Of a DNA stretch of 64,000 nucleotides, positions 51,171 through 63,022 are shown one piece after another. Positions within the stretch are counted from its first letter, which is position 1, and each line of letters starts with the position of its first letter. The notes beneath the pieces are model-generated. The model searched no databases. It saw only the letters and a program-made list of their open reading frames with translations, and was not told where the DNA came from. The position numbers and the translations under genes were made by a program. Origin of the DNA: Actinomadura sp. NBRC 104412 (GTDB taxonomy: Bacteria; Actinomycetota; Actinomycetes; Streptosporangiales; Streptosporangiaceae). The stretch lies in contig NZ_BSTM01000006.1 in the NCBI RefSeq assembly GCF_030269515.1, positions 186,001-250,000 on the forward strand. Reading direction: 5' to 3'.

Positions 51171-52047
51171 GCGGCGGCGTGCGGCACCACCTGCCCGCCG
51201 GCAGCACCGCCGAGGCGCCGTTCAGCCTGGTCGTCACCCCCGAGACCGCGGGCTGGACCTACGCCTCGCTGCGCGTGCTGGAGCTGGATGGCGAGCCGGT
51301 CACCTTCGGAACGGGAGAGTTCGAGACGATCGTGCTGCCGCTCGCCGGGGCGTGCACGGTGACCTGCGACGGTGAACGGTTCGAGCTGGCGGGGCGGCGG
51401 AGCGTCTTCTCCCGGGTCACCGATTTCGCGTACGTGCCGCGCGACGCCCGCGTGACCGTCTCCGGGTGGGGCCGGTTCGCGCTCGCGGGCGCGCGGTGCG
51501 CGCGGCGGCTCGTCCCGCGCCACGTACCGGCCGAGGACGTGCCGGTCGAGCTGCGGGGCGCGGGACCGGCGAGCCGCCAGGTCAACAACTTCGGAACGCC
51601 CGCCGGGTTCCCGCACGCCGAGAAGCTGATCGCCTGCGAGGTGCTGACGCCCGGCGGGTGCTGGTCGTCGTACCCGCCGCACAAGCACGACGAGGAGACC
51701 GCGACCGAGGCCGTCCTGGAGGAGATCTACTACTTCGAGGTCGCGCCCGGCCCCGAGGGCCGTCCCGGGATGGGCTACCAGCACGTGTACGGCACGCCCG
51801 AGCGTCCCATCGAGGTGCTGGCGCAGGTGCGGGACGGTGACGTGGTGCTCGTGCCGCACGGCTGGCACGGCCCTTCGATGGCCGCGCCGGGCCACCACCT
51901 CTACTACCTGAACGTGATGGCGGGGCCGTCCCCCGAGCGCGCCTGGAAGATCTGCGACGACCCGGCCCATGCCTGGGTCCGTGACACCTGGCCTGGGCAG
52001 GACATGGATGAGCGGTTGCCGCTCACGACGACGGAGGAGGAGGCGCG

Positions 52048-52051
<4 letters not shown>
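51167..52051 (+). CDS. iolB: 5-deoxy-glucuronate isomerase
   Basis: A 294-residue cupin-fold isomerase that turns 5-deoxyglucuronate into 2-deoxy-5-keto-gluconate. VNNFGTPAGFPHAEKLIACEV is an IolB block; metal ligands are in YPPHKHDEE and the later VLVPHGWHGPS. Full length, no signal peptide. Between iolC and iolD with ATGA overlaps on both sides. Confidence 0.92.
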
Positions 52052-53916
<1,865 letters not shown>

Positions 53917-53988
53917 TCAACAAGCCACGCTCTCTGGTACATACTCGTTCATCCAGCCACCCCCCTGCGGAGAGAACGGAGCCCTCCG

Positions 53989-55050
53989 ATGACCCGCACC
54001 CCTCCGATGACCCGCACCTCCCGGACGACCCGGACCTCTCGGACGACCACGTGGAAGAACGCCCGGCGCCGGGGCCTCACCACCCTGGCGGGGGCCGCGG
54101 CCCTGGCGCTGGGCCTGTCGCTGAGCGCGTGCAGCGGCTCGGGCGGCAAGAAGGCCGAGGAGAACCCGGTCGCGGGCGGCGCCGGCACCGAGCGGATGAC
54201 CATCGCGATGGTCACCCACTCCGGGCCCGGCGACACGTTCTGGGACATCGTCCAGAAGGGCGCGCGGGCCGCCGCCGCCAAGAGCAACGTCGAGTTCCTC
54301 TACTCGGCCGACCCGGACGGCGGCAAGCAGGCCCAGCTCGTGCAGGCCGCCATCGACAAGAAGGTGGACGGGATCATCGTCACCTTCGCCAAGCCGGACG
54401 CCCTGAAGGACGTCGTCGCCCGCGCCACCGCGGCCAAGATCCCGGTGGTGTCCATCAACTCGGGCGCGGACGTGTCCGCCGACTACGGCGCGATCGCCCA
54501 CTTCGGGCAGGACGAGACGATCGCCGGTGAGGCCGCCGGCCGCGAGCTGGCCGCCATCGGCTCCAAGCGGGCGCTGTGCGTGATCCACGAGCAGGGCAAC
54601 GTGGGCCTGGAGGACCGCTGCGCCGGCGCGAAGAAGACCTTCGGCGGGCAGATGGAGAACCTGTTCGTCCCCGGCACCAACATGCCGCAGGTCAAGTCCG
54701 CGATCACCGCCAAGCTGCAGGCCGACGAGGACGTCGACGGGATCCTCACGCTGGGCGCGCCGTTCGCGGCCACCGCGGTCGACGCGGTGAAGGAGACCGG
54801 CGGCCGGGCCAAGGTCGCCACGTTCGACATGAACAAGGACCTGATCGCCCTGCTCAAGGCCGGCAGCATCCAGTTCGCCGTGGACCAGCAGCCCTACCTT
54901 CAGGGGTACGCGGCGGTCGACGAGCTGTGGCTGCTGAAGACCAACGGCAACGTGATCGGCGGCGGCCGTCCCGTCCTGACCGGGCCCGCGATCGTCACCA
55001 AGGACAACGCGGGCGCCATCGAGCAGTTCGCCAACCGGGGCACCCGATGA
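53989..55050 (+). CDS. sugar (probably inositol) ABC transporter substrate-binding lipoprotein
   Basis: A 353-residue periplasmic-binding-type lipoprotein. A long Thr/Arg-rich head ([16 protein letters not shown]) precedes the signal core, ending [14 protein letters not shown] with the lipidated cysteine. The mature part is of the RbsB/LacI fold: [21 protein letters not shown], then [15 protein letters not shown]. The head has several possible starts, and the true start may be later than the first ATG. Its position behind iolD suggests myo-inositol as ligand; this is inference. ATGA overlap with the permease. Confidence 0.87.
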   Translation: MTRTPPMTRTSRTTRTSRTTTWKNARRRGLTTLAGAAALALGLSLSACSGSGGKKAEENPVAGGAGTERMTIAMVTHSGPGDTFWDIVQKGARAAAAKSNVEFLYSADPDGGKQAQLVQAAIDKKVDGIIVTFAKPDALKDVVARATAAKIPVVSINSGADVSADYGAIAHFGQDETIAGEAAGRELAAIGSKRALCVIHEQGNVGLEDRCAGAKKTFGGQMENLFVPGTNMPQVKSAITAKLQADEDVDGILTLGAPFAATAVDAVKETGGRAKVATFDMNKDLIALLKAGSIQFAVDQQPYLQGYAAVDELWLLKTNGNVIGGGRPVLTGPAIVTKDNAGAIEQFANRGTR

Positions 55051-56096
55051 GCCAGGCCGTCGCCCGGCCGCCCGTCAAGCTCGACGAGCGCCTGACGCGG
55101 CGCTCCCCGCTGCGCCGTCTGCTCGCCAGGCCGGAGCTGGGAGCGCTGCTGGGCGCCGTCGTGGTGTTCGTGTTCTTCTCCGTCGTCGCGGACGCGTTCC
55201 TGCGGGCGAGCTCGTTCTCGACCGTCCTGTACGCCAGCTCCACGTTCGGGATCATGGCGGTGGGGGTCTCGCTGCTGATGATCGGCGGCGAGTTCGACCT
55301 GTCCGCCGGGGTGATGGTGACCACCTCCGCGCTGGTCGCCGCGCTGACCAGCTACCAGCTCACGCTGAACGTCTGGGCGGGGGTGGCGATCTCGCTGGTC
55401 GTCACCCTCGCGCTGGGCCTGCTCAACGGCGTCCTCTACATCAGGACGGGCCTGCCCAGCTTCATCATCACCCTCGCCACGTTCCTGATGCTCGCGGGCG
55501 CCAACCTGGGCGTCACCAAGGCCGTCACGGGCAACGTCGCGTCCGACTCGATCCGCGACATGGACGGCTTCTCCTCGGCCCGCGCCGTGTTCGCGTCCGA
55601 CGTCGGCGTGCTGGGCGTCAACGTCAACATCACCGTGTTCTGGTGGCTGGGGCTGGTCGCCGCCGCCACCTGGCTGCTGCTGCGGACCCGCACCGGCAAC
55701 TGGATCTTCGCCTCGGGCGGCGCGGCGGCCGGCGCGCGGGCGGTCGGCGTCCCGGTCGCCAAGACCAAGATCGGCCTGTTCATGGGCGTGGCGTTCTGCG
55801 CGTGGGTGTCGGGCATGCACCTGCTGTTCGCGTTCGCCACCGTCCAGTCCGGCGAGGGCGTCGGCAACGAGTTCTTCTACATCATCTGCGCGGTGATCGG
55901 CGGCTGCCTGCTGACCGGCGGCTACGGGTCGGCGATCGGCGCCGCCATCGGCGCGTTCATCTTCGGGATGACCAACAAGGGCATCGTGTACGCCGAGTGG
56001 AACCCCGACTGGTTCAGGTTCTTCCTCGGCGCCATGCTGCTCGTCGCCACCGTCGTCAACCTGGTCGTGCGCCGCAGGGTGGAGGCGAACCGATGA
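55047..56096 (+). CDS. sugar ABC transporter permease (RbsC type)
   Basis: A 349-residue permease with eight or more membrane helices. The RbsC-like blocks are [38 protein letters not shown] and [21 protein letters not shown]. It would form a homodimeric channel for the monosaccharide delivered by the preceding binding protein. ATGA overlaps at both ends. Confidence 0.9.
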   Translation: MSQAVARPPVKLDERLTRRSPLRRLLARPELGALLGAVVVFVFFSVVADAFLRASSFSTVLYASSTFGIMAVGVSLLMIGGEFDLSAGVMVTTSALVAALTSYQLTLNVWAGVAISLVVTLALGLLNGVLYIRTGLPSFIITLATFLMLAGANLGVTKAVTGNVASDSIRDMDGFSSARAVFASDVGVLGVNVNITVFWWLGLVAAATWLLLRTRTGNWIFASGGAAAGARAVGVPVAKTKIGLFMGVAFCAWVSGMHLLFAFATVQSGEGVGNEFFYIICAVIGGCLLTGGYGSAIGAAIGAFIFGMTNKGIVYAEWNPDWFRFFLGAMLLVATVVNLVVRRRVEANR

Positions 56097-56914
56097 CATT
56101 GATCCGGCTCGACTCGGTCGGCAAGAACTACGGCAACATCATCGCCCTGCGCGGTGTCTCGCTGGACGTGGCCGCCGGTGAGGTCGCCTGCGTCCTGGGC
56201 GACAACGGCGCGGGCAAGTCCACCCTCATCAAGATCGTGTCGGGGCTGCACCGTCATGACTCGGGCACCTACGAGGTCGAGGGCAGACCCGTCGTGTTCG
56301 ACTCCCCGCGGCAGGCCCTCGACCTCGGTATCGCCACCGTCTACCAGGACCTGGCCGTCGTCCCCCTCATGCCCGTCTGGCGCAACTTCTTCCTCGGTTC
56401 CGAGAAGCGCAAGGGCTTCGGCCGCCTGGACGTCCACTACATGCGCCGCACCACCAAGTCCCGGCTCCTGGAGATGGGCATCGACCTGCGCGACGTGGAC
56501 CAGCCCATCGGCACCCTCTCCGGCGGCGAGCGCCAGTGCGTGGCCATCGCCCGCGCCGTCCACTTCGGTGCCAAGGTCCTCGTCCTGGACGAGCCCACGG
56601 CGGCCTTGGGCGTGAAGCAGGCGGGCGTCGTCCTGCGCTACATCGTGCAGGCCCGCGAACGCGGCCTCGGCGTCATCTTCATCACCCACAATCCGCACCA
56701 CGCCTACCCGGTGGGGGACCGCTTCCTCGTCCTCAAACGGGGCCGCAGCATCGCCTACCGCACCAAGCGGGACATCACCCAGCAGGAGCTCACCGCCCTC
56801 ATGGCCGGAGGGGAGGAACTGGAACTCCTGGCCGAGGAACTGGAGTCGGTGACCTCCTCTGCCGCCTCCGAGCTGGCCCAGGACGCCAAACGCCTCGGCA
56901 TCACCTCGGACTGA
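56093..56914 (+). CDS. sugar ABC transporter ATPase, single-domain
   Basis: A 273-residue ATPase: Walker [14 protein letters not shown], signature [16 protein letters not shown], Walker [14 protein letters not shown], switch ITHNPHHA (Asn after His in place of the usual Lys or Asp). Monosaccharide importers of the RbsA type usually have two fused ATPase domains; this has one (FrcA-like), so it should act as a dimer. Ends the inositol gene block, convergent with the kinase gene. Confidence 0.88.
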   Translation: MTLIRLDSVGKNYGNIIALRGVSLDVAAGEVACVLGDNGAGKSTLIKIVSGLHRHDSGTYEVEGRPVVFDSPRQALDLGIATVYQDLAVVPLMPVWRNFFLGSEKRKGFGRLDVHYMRRTTKSRLLEMGIDLRDVDQPIGTLSGGERQCVAIARAVHFGAKVLVLDEPTAALGVKQAGVVLRYIVQARERGLGVIFITHNPHHAYPVGDRFLVLKRGRSIAYRTKRDITQQELTALMAGGEELELLAEELESVTSSAASELAQDAKRLGITSD

Positions 56915-56924
56915 GACCGGACGG

Positions 56925-56936
56925 CGCGGGCCCGCG
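56925..56936. terminator. GC palindrome between convergent genes
   Basis: CGCGGGCCCGCG is a 12-bp perfect palindrome in the 36-base gap between the transporter ATPase gene and the kinase gene. It could only weakly terminate. Confidence 0.3.
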
Positions 56937-56950
56937 ACGGCGCGGACCCG

Positions 56951-58681
56951 CTAGCTCACCCACTTGGCCTGGTCGAGGATCGCGGTGAGGTTCGGGGTGT
57001 CGAACTCGTCCACGATCAGGAGCTTCTCGGCCTGGAGGTACCAGAGGCGCTGGGTGAAGAAGACGCCCGTCTTCTTCACCCCGTCCAGGCCGTAGCACTC
57101 CATGCGCCACTCCTTGTACTGGGCCTGCCGTCCGGCCACCGTGACCCGCGCCTGCTTCCGGACGGACACGCCCTTGGCGATGGGGTACTTCTCGGGGTCC
57201 TTCGGGCAGAACGCGCCGATGTCCGTGGCCGGGTGGAACGGCTCGTTGGGGTCGTAGCGCGTCCTGTCGTCCCGCTGGTCGATCCATCGCGGGCCCAGCA
57301 CGGCGAAGCCGGGGCAGTTGTCGGTGTAGTTACGGTCGGCGAAGCCGCCCCTCTCCTTGGGGCCGGTGCAGCGGCCGGGGATGTCGACCCGGTGGCCGCT
57401 GTCGACGAGCCGCGGGTCGTTCACCGGGTCGGCGACGTCCTTGATGGCGCGGACCTTCCAGGTGGGCGGGGCGGTGAGGAGCAGGTTGCCCACGCGCAAC
57501 GGCACCCCGCTGAGGGTGGGACGGGGCGAGGAGCGCGACGCAGGTGCGCCGACCGGACCGACCGGGTCCTCGTCCTCGGAGTCGCGGGTGGTCAAGACCA
57601 CGGCCACGATGACCACCGCCGTCACCATCGCCGCCGCCACGATGGTCGCGACGGCCTTGGCGGGTCCCTTGGTGCCGAAGCCCTTCGCCGCGTGGGTCGT
57701 CGCCTGGGACGGCTGGTGGGCGACGCTTGCCGCCGCCGATCCACCGGAGTGCTGAGCGGCGGCGGTGGCGGGCGTCGCCGCGCCGCCCGTCGCCGCGCCA
57801 CCGGTCGCGGGGGCCAGCCCCGCCGCCAGGGGGAACAGCCCCGCGAGCGCCGCCGCGGCGGCGGCCAGGGCCCGGACGGCACGGTGCTCCCAGTCGGCGC
57901 CGTAGTTCTGGACGGCGATCGCCTCCAGCTCGGTGACGAAGGGAACGGCCCCGGGCGGCCGCTGCGACGGGTCCTTGGCGAGGCCCTGGGCGATCAGCGG
58001 GCGCAGGGGCTCGGGGACCTCCGCGATGGGGACGGGACCCGTCAGGTGCCGGCCCGCCAGCGCCATGCGGTCGGGCGCGCTGAACGGCCGGCGCCCGGTG
58101 ACGCATTCGTAGAAGACGCACGTGGCGGCGTAGACGTCGGTGGCCGGAGTGGCGGGTTCACCGCGCCACTGCTCGGGGGCCATGTAGTACGGAGTGCCCG
58201 CGCGGCTGCCCTCACCCGCCCAGACCGCCACCCCGAAGTCGATGAGCTTGCTCAGGCCGTCGCTCTGGACGATGACGTTCGCGGGCTTGTAGTCGCGGTG
58301 GACGACGCCCACGTGGTGGGCCGCGGCCAGCCCCAGCAGCGACCCCTTGAGGACGAGCAGCGACGCCTCGGGACCGAGCGCGCCGTGCTCGGCCAGGATC
58401 GTCTTCAAGGGCACGCCGTTGACCGCCTCCATGATGATGGCGGCGCCGTACGGGCCCTCGACGAGCTGGTAGAGGCGCGCGACGTTGGGATGCTGGACCT
58501 GGCCCATCATCTGGGCCTCGTGCCGGAACCCGGCCTGGTCGGACTCGGCGGCCCCGGCGGGCAGGTACTTGATGGCCACCGGGGTGCCCGCCGTCTCGTG
58601 CCGGGCCAGCACCACCCTGCCCTGCGCGCCTCGCCCGAGCTCCCGTACCTCGGCGAAACCGGAGACCGTCCACTCGCTCAT
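56951..58681 (-). CDS. transmembrane Ser/Thr protein kinase
   Basis: A 576-residue receptor-type kinase. Kinase domain: glycine loop LGRGAQGRVVLARH (15-28), K38, HRDYKPANV (128-136) and DFG (148-150), then GTPYYMAPEQW. A juxtamembrane Ala/Thr-rich segment leads to one helix (about residues 345-367). The outer domain of about 200 residues has four cysteines (RCTGPK, NCPGF, FCPKD, ECYG), likely two disulfides. GGGGAGGAACGAC before the ATG is a strong ribosome site. It lies 54 bp after the SMC-like gene on the same strand, so co-transcription with that cluster is plausible. Confidence 0.9.
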   Translation of the reverse strand: MSEWTVSGFAEVRELGRGAQGRVVLARHETAGTPVAIKYLPAGAAESDQAGFRHEAQMMGQVQHPNVARLYQLVEGPYGAAIIMEAVNGVPLKTILAEHGALGPEASLLVLKGSLLGLAAAHHVGVVHRDYKPANVIVQSDGLSKLIDFGVAVWAGEGSRAGTPYYMAPEQWRGEPATPATDVYAATCVFYECVTGRRPFSAPDRMALAGRHLTGPVPIAEVPEPLRPLIAQGLAKDPSQRPPGAVPFVTELEAIAVQNYGADWEHRAVRALAAAAAALAGLFPLAAGLAPATGGAATGGAATPATAAAQHSGGSAAASVAHQPSQATTHAAKGFGTKGPAKAVATIVAAAMVTAVVIVAVVLTTRDSEDEDPVGPVGAPASRSSPRPTLSGVPLRVGNLLLTAPPTWKVRAIKDVADPVNDPRLVDSGHRVDIPGRCTGPKERGGFADRNYTDNCPGFAVLGPRWIDQRDDRTRYDPNEPFHPATDIGAFCPKDPEKYPIAKGVSVRKQARVTVAGRQAQYKEWRMECYGLDGVKKTGVFFTQRLWYLQAEKLLIVDEFDTPNLTAILDQAKWVS

Positions 58682-58735
58682 GTCGTTCCTCCCCGCGACG
58701 GAACGGTCATGTGACGCGCGACACGACGCACAGGT

Positions 58736-61700
58736 TCACTCACCGGCGGTGAGCTGGGCGGCCAGGAGACGGACCCGGGACTCGTGCTCGTCGTGGCCGA
58801 CCACGACCGGGGGCTCGTTGTAGGGCATGGCGTCGGACGACCGGCGCAGCTTCACGTACTGGCCGCACGCGTCGATCGCGTACGGCTCCATGTCGTCCTG
58901 CAGCGCGCCGATCACCGTGATGCCGTGCGTCTCGCCGATCTTGCGGAAGAGGGCGACGGCCTCCTTGCGGTGCTCCTTGCCCAGGTTGCGGCCCAGCTCG
59001 TCCAGGACGAGGACCAGCCGTCCGCCGCCGGAGCTGGCCAGCGCGGCGGCGCACACCAGCTTGACCGCCTTCTCGTCCATCAGCGCGGTGTTGGCCCTCC
59101 GGTTGTACGGGACGTACCGCTGGCCCTCGGAACGACGCCATTTCGGGGTGACCTTCCAGCGCCACTCCTGCTCGGGGTCGCCGGGTGGTTCGGGGGTGGG
59201 GAACTCTAGCGTCGCCCCGTACCCGCCGTAGGTGACGTCGAGCTTTTCGAACTCCTCGGCGACGCGCTGGAGCCGGGCCCGGATCGCGGCGGTCAGCGCG
59301 GTGCGATGCGCCTCGGCCGCGCCCGCCGCCTCCTCGGCGCCCTTCTGGGCCTTCTCCAGGTCGGCGCGGCGGGCCGCGAGCTGCACCTCGATCTGGCGCC
59401 GCTGGTGGCGCTCGTAGTCCTCCTGCTGCCGCAGGTAGCCCTCCAGCGCCGTCACCAGGCGGGGGAAGGTGGCCTGCTCCCGTTCGGTACGGCGTCCCCC
59501 GCCGTCGGCGCGCTCGCGCAGCAGGAAGCGGATCTCCTCGGGCATGTCCTCGTCTTCGCTCATGACGCCGCCCGAACCCACCTCTCCGTCGGGGAAGACG
59601 CGGCGCAGGGCCTCGGAGAGGTGCTTCTCCGCGCTGTGCCACCACTCGTCCGGTGTCCAGGTGCTCTCGTCGGCGTCGAGGGAGGCCAGCCATTCGGCGG
59701 CGCTCTCGCGCGACCCGCCCCACCGCTTCTCCAGGTCGTCGAGGCCGAGCGCGGCGCGCTTGTCGGCCAGGTCGGCGGACGCCGCCCGGACGCGGTCGCG
59801 GTCGCGCTCGTGCGCCTCGCGCCGGGCGCGCAGCCGGTCGATCTCCAGGGCCCGGGTGTCGGCCTTGGCCTGGAGCCGCCGTAGCGTCTGCTCCGCCGCT
59901 CCCAGCCGCGGCCCCAGGCGTGCCTCGCTGCCCGCGAGGTCCTCCAGCCTTTCGCGCAGCTCGGCCATCCGCTCCCGTACGGATGCCAGCTCGTCCACCG
60001 CGCGGGCCGCGTCGAGGCGGCGGGCGGCCAGGGCCACGTCCGCGGCGGCGTCGTCCGCACGCTCCTCCGCCTCGGCCAGGGAGTGCCGCGCGGCCTCCAG
60101 CGCGGCGCGCGCGGCCTGGACGCGGGCGACCCGTCCGGTGACCGGCTCGGGAAAGCCCCCGATGACGACGACGCCCGTGCCGGTGCCGCCTTCGAGGGCG
60201 GAGAGGAAACGGGTCAAGGGGAGGACGCAGCGGACACCGTCCGGATGACCGGGCGTCTCCGCGGTCTGCCGGACGTCGAGCCCCGCGTCGGCCGGGACGA
60301 TCATCGAACCGGGCAGCGCGCGCAGCGCCTCGGCCGCGGAGTCGAGATCGTCCGGGCCGACGACCACGGCGGCCCGGTACGGCCACAGCGCCGCCTCCCA
60401 GCGGTCCCGCACCTCGTCGGCCAGTTCCACGGCGTCCAGCAGGCCGACCGCGGCGATGCCCGCGCCCGCCAGGGCACGGATCTGCTCCGGCGCGCTGCTC
60501 TCGCCCGCCTCCGCCTCGGCCAGCGCCCGCCGGGCCCGGTCGACCGCGCCCTTGGCCATGCCGAACCGCTGCTGCGCCTCGTCCCTGCGGGCCTCGGCCT
60601 CGGCGAACTCGCGGGCCGCGGTGGCGGCGTCCCGGCCGTCCGCCTCGCGCAACCTGTCCTCCAGGGCCGAGACCTGGCGGCGCAGCTCCTCCAGCCGGTT
60701 GCGCGCCACGGCCTTGTCCGCGCCGAGCGTGTCGGCCTGGCCCTTGAGGTCGGCCAGCGCCGCGTCCGCCTCCGCGAGCCGCTCCTCCAGCGCGCCGCCG
60801 GTCAACTGGTCGATCTCCCGCTCGGCGGCCCGCACGGCCGCGACGATCTCCTCGTTCTCCCGCCGGAGCCGGTCCAGCTCGGCCGCGTGCGCGGCGTCGG
60901 CCGCGGCGGCGTCCACCAGCAGCCGCGCCTGCCGGGTACGCCAGCACCGCGTGGCCGCCGCGACCTCGTCCCGGGCGCGGTCGCGCCGGTCGAACGCCGC
61001 CAGCAGCGCCTCGGCCTCGCGCTCCCACCCCGACAGCCTCTCGGCGGCCTCGGCGGCCCGCGCCCGTTCCCTGTGCTCCTCGGCGCGGGACGTCCGCTCG
61101 GCCTCCAGCTCCCGGTCGAGCCCGGTCAGCGCGGCGATCGCCGAGAAGATCCGCTCCGGGCTGATCTCGTTCAGCGGCTGCGACAGCAGGTTGGTGGCCA
61201 CCTTGGACCGCACCGACGTGGACAGGAACGACACGCACCGCACCCGGCCCCCGTACAGGACGCGGCCGAGGTCCTTGGCGACCACGTCGCGGCGGCCCGC
61301 GCCGCGCGGCAGTCCCGCCCACAGCCGGTCGGCCAGCGCCACCCGTTCCGCCTCCGACGGCGCCGCCGCCAGGTGGACGCCTGCGCGCCACCGGACCTCG
61401 AGGTGCGGCGCGTCCACGTTCACGCGCAGCCATACTGTCAGCGGATCGCTGCCGGTCCCGTCCGCGTGGTCGAAGACCCCGACGATGTAGCCGTGCTCGG
61501 CGCTGGCCCACCGGCTGTCGCCCTGCGCCGCGAGCTCGGCGTTGAACAGCAGCTCCGCGACCGCCCGCGCCCCGGACGCGAACCGCCACTGCTCGTCCCC
61601 CAGCAGCGCCGTGATCGCCGCGATGAACGACGACTTGCCCGCGCCGTTGGAGTCCTTGGGTCCCTGCCCGGCCACGACGATCAGCGTCCCCGGGACGGTC

Positions 61701-61843
61701 GGCACCGGATGGGTCGACAGCCGCGAGATGTTCACCGCCTGCACCGCGATCAGCGTCCGGTCGCCGACGACGTTCTCCCCGGGGCCCGTCCGCGCGGTCG
61801 CGGCGTCGGGCACCAGCGGTTCCGGCTCCAGAACGGCCGTCAC
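58736..61843 (-). CDS. SMC/MukB-like ATPase of a condensin-type gene cluster
   Basis: A 1035-residue SMC-type protein. Walker A is GQGPKDSNGAGKSS (59-72). Two long Ala/Arg/Glu-rich coiled-coil runs (about 270-480 and 600-900) flank a globular hinge-like region (about 485-600, with AGIAAVGLLDAVELADEV and RAAVVVGPDDLD). Walker B is RLVLVLDELGRNLG, ending at about residue 955. The usual LSGGE signature is replaced by ANTALMDEKAVKLVC. The size is below MukB (about 1480) and typical JetC. GTG at 61841-61843 overlaps the winged-helix gene by GTGA and follows GGGGGGAGAG. Probably a DNA-tethering or loop-extruding ATPase; role inferred. Confidence 0.82.
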   Translation of the reverse strand: MTAVLEPEPLVPDAATARTGPGENVVGDRTLIAVQAVNISRLSTHPVPTVPGTLIVVAGQGPKDSNGAGKSSFIAAITALLGDEQWRFASGARAVAELLFNAELAAQGDSRWASAEHGYIVGVFDHADGTGSDPLTVWLRVNVDAPHLEVRWRAGVHLAAAPSEAERVALADRLWAGLPRGAGRRDVVAKDLGRVLYGGRVRCVSFLSTSVRSKVATNLLSQPLNEISPERIFSAIAALTGLDRELEAERTSRAEEHRERARAAEAAERLSGWEREAEALLAAFDRRDRARDEVAAATRCWRTRQARLLVDAAAADAAHAAELDRLRRENEEIVAAVRAAEREIDQLTGGALEERLAEADAALADLKGQADTLGADKAVARNRLEELRRQVSALEDRLREADGRDAATAAREFAEAEARRDEAQQRFGMAKGAVDRARRALAEAEAGESSAPEQIRALAGAGIAAVGLLDAVELADEVRDRWEAALWPYRAAVVVGPDDLDSAAEALRALPGSMIVPADAGLDVRQTAETPGHPDGVRCVLPLTRFLSALEGGTGTGVVVIGGFPEPVTGRVARVQAARAALEAARHSLAEAEERADDAAADVALAARRLDAARAVDELASVRERMAELRERLEDLAGSEARLGPRLGAAEQTLRRLQAKADTRALEIDRLRARREAHERDRDRVRAASADLADKRAALGLDDLEKRWGGSRESAAEWLASLDADESTWTPDEWWHSAEKHLSEALRRVFPDGEVGSGGVMSEDEDMPEEIRFLLRERADGGGRRTEREQATFPRLVTALEGYLRQQEDYERHQRRQIEVQLAARRADLEKAQKGAEEAAGAAEAHRTALTAAIRARLQRVAEEFEKLDVTYGGYGATLEFPTPEPPGDPEQEWRWKVTPKWRRSEGQRYVPYNRRANTALMDEKAVKLVCAAALASSGGGRLVLVLDELGRNLGKEHRKEAVALFRKIGETHGITVIGALQDDMEPYAIDACGQYVKLRRSSDAMPYNEPPVVVGHDEHESRVRLLAAQLTAGE

Positions 61844-62505
61844 GAGCTCTCCCCCCGATCGTTCGCCCGGCCTTTGCGGCGGGCGCGGATCGCCGCGGCC
61901 AGCGGCGAGCCCGGCCCCGCGGCCAGGATCAGCTCCTCCTGCAACCTGCGGCGCGCCGCGGGCGTGAGCCGGTGGAACTGCGGCCCCGGCGTGAACCCGC
62001 CCGCGTCGTCCCCGTCCGCCCTCACCTGCGTCACCAGCCCGGCCGTCCGCAGCCTGCGCAGCGACGCCTCCAGCTCGCCGACCGGGAGCTGCGAGCGGCG
62101 CCGCAGCTCCTCCAGCGGCACCGGGTACGGCGACAGCCACGAGTCGTCGGCCAGCCGCCCCGCCGCGCGCGGGATCGCCACGCTGTGGATCAGCACCAGC
62201 ACCAGCGCGGCCCTGTCCGCGACCGGAGGCACGCACTCCGGGTCGGACGCCAGCTCGGCGGTCACGTCGTCCCGGTAGCCGGAGATCCACGCCGGTTCGC
62301 CGGACCGGCCCGCGCGCACCAGCGTCCGGCCGCCCCGCCGCAGCATCTCCTCCAGCGTGCGCCGCAGCGCCGGCTCGCGCAGGGCCGCGAACCGCACCTC
62401 CGCGACCGGCTCCGCCGCGTGCTCCACCGCCATGTACGCCGCGACCAGCTCCGCGCGCCGCTTCTCGTCGTACGACCGGAGCAGCGGCTCGAACGCCTCA
62501 CCCAC
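61840..62505 (-). CDS. winged-helix protein of the SMC-like cluster (MukE/JetB-like position)
   Basis: A 221-residue basic protein. The first half is helical (EKRRAELVAAYMAVEHAA); the second contains a winged-helix region, PVPLEELRRRSQLPVGELEASLRRLRTAGLVTQVR, followed by an RRRLQEELILAAGPG tail. Position directly before the SMC gene and size match the KITE-type subunits (MukE, MksE, JetB), but I do not recognise the family. GTG at 62503-62505 is used; GGAGG lies 6 bases before it. Overlaps its neighbours by 8 and 4 bases. Confidence 0.7.
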   Translation of the reverse strand: MGEAFEPLLRSYDEKRRAELVAAYMAVEHAAEPVAEVRFAALREPALRRTLEEMLRRGGRTLVRAGRSGEPAWISGYRDDVTAELASDPECVPPVADRAALVLVLIHSVAIPRAAGRLADDSWLSPYPVPLEELRRRSQLPVGELEASLRRLRTAGLVTQVRADGDDAGGFTPGPQFHRLTPAARRRLQEELILAAGPGSPLAAAIRARRKGRANDRGESS

Positions 62506-63022
62506 CCGCGGCCTCCGGCCGTGGGAGGCGGCGGAGAAGGTCGCGCAGGGAGGCCAAAGTCTCCTCACGCCACAGGGCGACGCGCGGGCCGGGGCGGACC
62601 GTCCCGGCGGGCTCGTCCAGCAACAGCCAGCCGGTGTCGGCCAGGCGGCGCAGCTCCCCGGTCGCCCAGCGGCGGGCCAGCTCCGGGTCCCCGCGAGACA
62701 TGCCCTCGTACACCTCCAGGACGGACGCCACGGCCGCCGTCTCCCCGGGCCATGGGGCGTCGTCCAGCCGGGTCCAGCAGCAGCGCAGCGCCGCCGCCAG
62801 CACCCGCCGCGCCTGCCCGGCGCGGTCCAGCGGCATCGGCGCGACCTCGTACTCCTCCAGCAGCGCCGGGGTCGTCCCGTCGGGCCAGGACGGCAGCAGC
62901 CACACCCGTTCCCCGTCCGAGGCCCCGGCCATCCCGGCGGGCACCGGCTCCGCCACCGGGACGGACGGCACGCCCAGCACGCGGGCCCGCGCACGGGCCA
63001 GCGTCTCCGGATCGACGCTCAT
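62498..63022 (-). CDS. small unknown protein of the SMC-like cluster
   Basis: A 174-residue protein. Pattern: a short helical start (DPETLARARARVLGV), a region with a Pro/Gly loop, then helices containing RRVLAAALRCCWTRLDDAP and RRWATGELRRLADTGWLLLDE, the last resembling the helix-turn-strand end of a winged-helix fold. No known family recognised. The ATG overlaps the preceding gene by ATGA; the stop lies inside the winged-helix gene. It could be a second KITE-like subunit. Confidence 0.65.
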   Translation of the reverse strand: MSVDPETLARARARVLGVPSVPVAEPVPAGMAGASDGERVWLLPSWPDGTTPALLEEYEVAPMPLDRAGQARRVLAAALRCCWTRLDDAPWPGETAAVASVLEVYEGMSRGDPELARRWATGELRRLADTGWLLLDEPAGTVRPGPRVALWREETLASLRDLLRRLPRPEAAGG

